Below, one piece after another: positions 4,814 to 5,388 of a stretch of 5,388 nucleotides of DNA (position 1 is its first letter; each line of letters begins with the position of its first letter). This stretch comes from CBFGRU01 sp965651255 (GTDB lineage Bacteria; Planctomycetota; Phycisphaerae; Phycisphaerales; SM1A02), in contig CBFGRU010000214.1 in assembly GCA_965651255.1 (NCBI GenBank), positions 1 through 5,388 of the forward strand. The letters are read 5' to 3'. A program made the translations under genes and the position numbers. The notes beneath the pieces are model-generated. The model was not told where the DNA came from, did not search any database, and saw nothing but the letters and a program-made list of their open reading frames with translations.

Positions 4814-5388
4814 ATGCGCGCGGTCATCTTCGATGGTCGTTCGGTGCAGTTTGACAGGCAGTACACTTCGGCCGTCGAGCCGGGACCGAATGATGTCATC
4901 GTTCGACCCAGGCGAATCGCCATCGGGCCGGATGATGCTGCCATCCTCCGTCAGGCCGTACCGCCGGTCGGCATTCTCGGGCACGAGTTCGTCGGTGAAG
5001 TCATCAGCGCATCCGATCCGAAACATCGCTCTTTTACCGGCAAGCGCATCGTGGCCCATCCGGTCATCTGGTGCGGCGCGTGTGCCATGTGCCTCGGCGG
5101 TCTTGCGGTTCATTGTCGCGAGCGCACGATCATCGGCCTCGCCGGTCGTGATGGCGCGCTCGCCGAACAGATCATCCTCCCCGCGCGCAATCTCATCACC
5201 ATCTCCGATCGGATTGATGATGATCGCGCTGCCTTTGCCGTCGTCGTCTCGCGCGCCATCCAGGCGGTGCGACAATTGCGCATCGAAGGCAAGCCCTACA
5301 TCACCATTCTCGGCGATGGCGCGCTCGCCCTTCTCACCGCGCAGCTCATGGCCAAGCTCAACGCCTCCGTCCGCGTCATCGGCTGGCT
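4814..5388 (+). CDS. Zinc-type medium-chain dehydrogenase (MDR), N-terminal part (3' end outside window)
   Basis: The frame is open from ATG 4814 to the window edge, giving 191 residues of a family usually near 330-350. The GroES-like domain carries GHEFVGEV (56-63). The structural zinc loop CGACAMCLGGLAVHC has four cysteines (87, 90, 93, 101). GRDGALAEQIILP (111-123) and the nucleotide-binding turn GDGALA (167-172) also fit zinc-dependent alcohol, threonine or sugar dehydrogenases, which are cytoplasmic NAD(P)-dependent oxidoreductases. The catalytic site is odd: where the family has a cysteine (C-G/N-T-D), this protein reads IGPDD (37-41). The usual Glu-Pro-Leu-Ala block, expected near 142-147, reads AVVVSR. 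Asp40 or Asp41 might replace the cysteine, as an Asp does in a known haloarchaeal glucose dehydrogenase. No clear Shine-Dalgarno sequence precedes the start. Substrate unknown. Confidence 0.9.
   Translation, partial: MRAVIFDGRSVQFDRQYTSAVEPGPNDVIVRPRRIAIGPDDAAILRQAVPPVGILGHEFVGEVISASDPKHRSFTGKRIVAHPVIWCGACAMCLGGLAVHCRERTIIGLAGRDGALAEQIILPARNLITISDRIDDDRAAFAVVVSRAIQAVRQLRIEGKPYITILGDGALALLTAQLMAKLNASVRVIGW

Noticed and set aside
4787..5275. Minus-strand open frame of 162 codons over the MDR gene start
   Set aside because: The plus strand encodes an unmistakable MDR protein with its zinc cysteines. The minus-strand translation is a low-complexity Asp/Arg-rich product typical of a shadow.

Overview
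The window is an ordinary-looking stretch of bacterial chromosome with moderately high GC, densely packed with genes. I identify seven protein-coding genes, two of them cut by the window edges. I see no RNA gene, mobile element, CRISPR array or phage signature. The lineage is most likely a planctomycete-type bacterium, perhaps Phycisphaerae. I infer this from the combination of a DUF2934 protein, a HEAT-repeat lipoprotein ending in a 'TGQDFG...AWFTW' motif, and a four-helix membrane protein with a tandem helical-repeat tail. This is pattern recognition from memory, not a search result.

Layout: (1) Positions 2-877, plus strand: the C-terminal half of a DUF885-family putative metallopeptidase with its HExxxxHH motif intact. 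(2) Positions 863-1198, minus strand: a small DUF2934 protein whose 3' end overlaps the DUF885 gene tail-to-tail by 15 bases. (3) Positions 1352-2035, minus strand: a glyoxalase-II-like metallo-beta-lactamase-fold hydrolase with a complete set of metal ligands. It lies upstream of the DUF2934 gene in the same direction. (4) A 116-base divergent spacer. (5) Positions 2152-2520, plus strand: a small single-domain cupin. (6) Positions 2561-3733, plus strand, 40 bases later: a four-helix membrane protein with a soluble tail built from four related repeats of about 50 residues. (7) A 177-base spacer with a -10-like box inside a small inverted repeat. (8) Positions 3911-4756, plus strand: an exported, probably lipid-anchored HEAT-repeat protein. 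(9) Position 4814 to the window end, plus strand: the N-terminal half of a zinc-type medium-chain dehydrogenase (MDR). It keeps its structural zinc cysteines but lacks the usual catalytic cysteine.

The genes do not form a recognisable pathway. The cupin and the membrane protein are close enough to share a transcript, and the lipoprotein and the MDR gene may do so as well. The metallo-beta-lactamase and DUF2934 genes could form a second, minus-strand unit, although the DUF2934 gene has its own strong ribosome binding site after a 153-base gap.

The points most worth a second look are the four-fold repeat tail of the membrane protein, the altered catalytic zinc site of the MDR enzyme, and a possible leaderless start for the metallo-beta-lactamase gene. 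I found no convincing evidence of a new multi-gene system.
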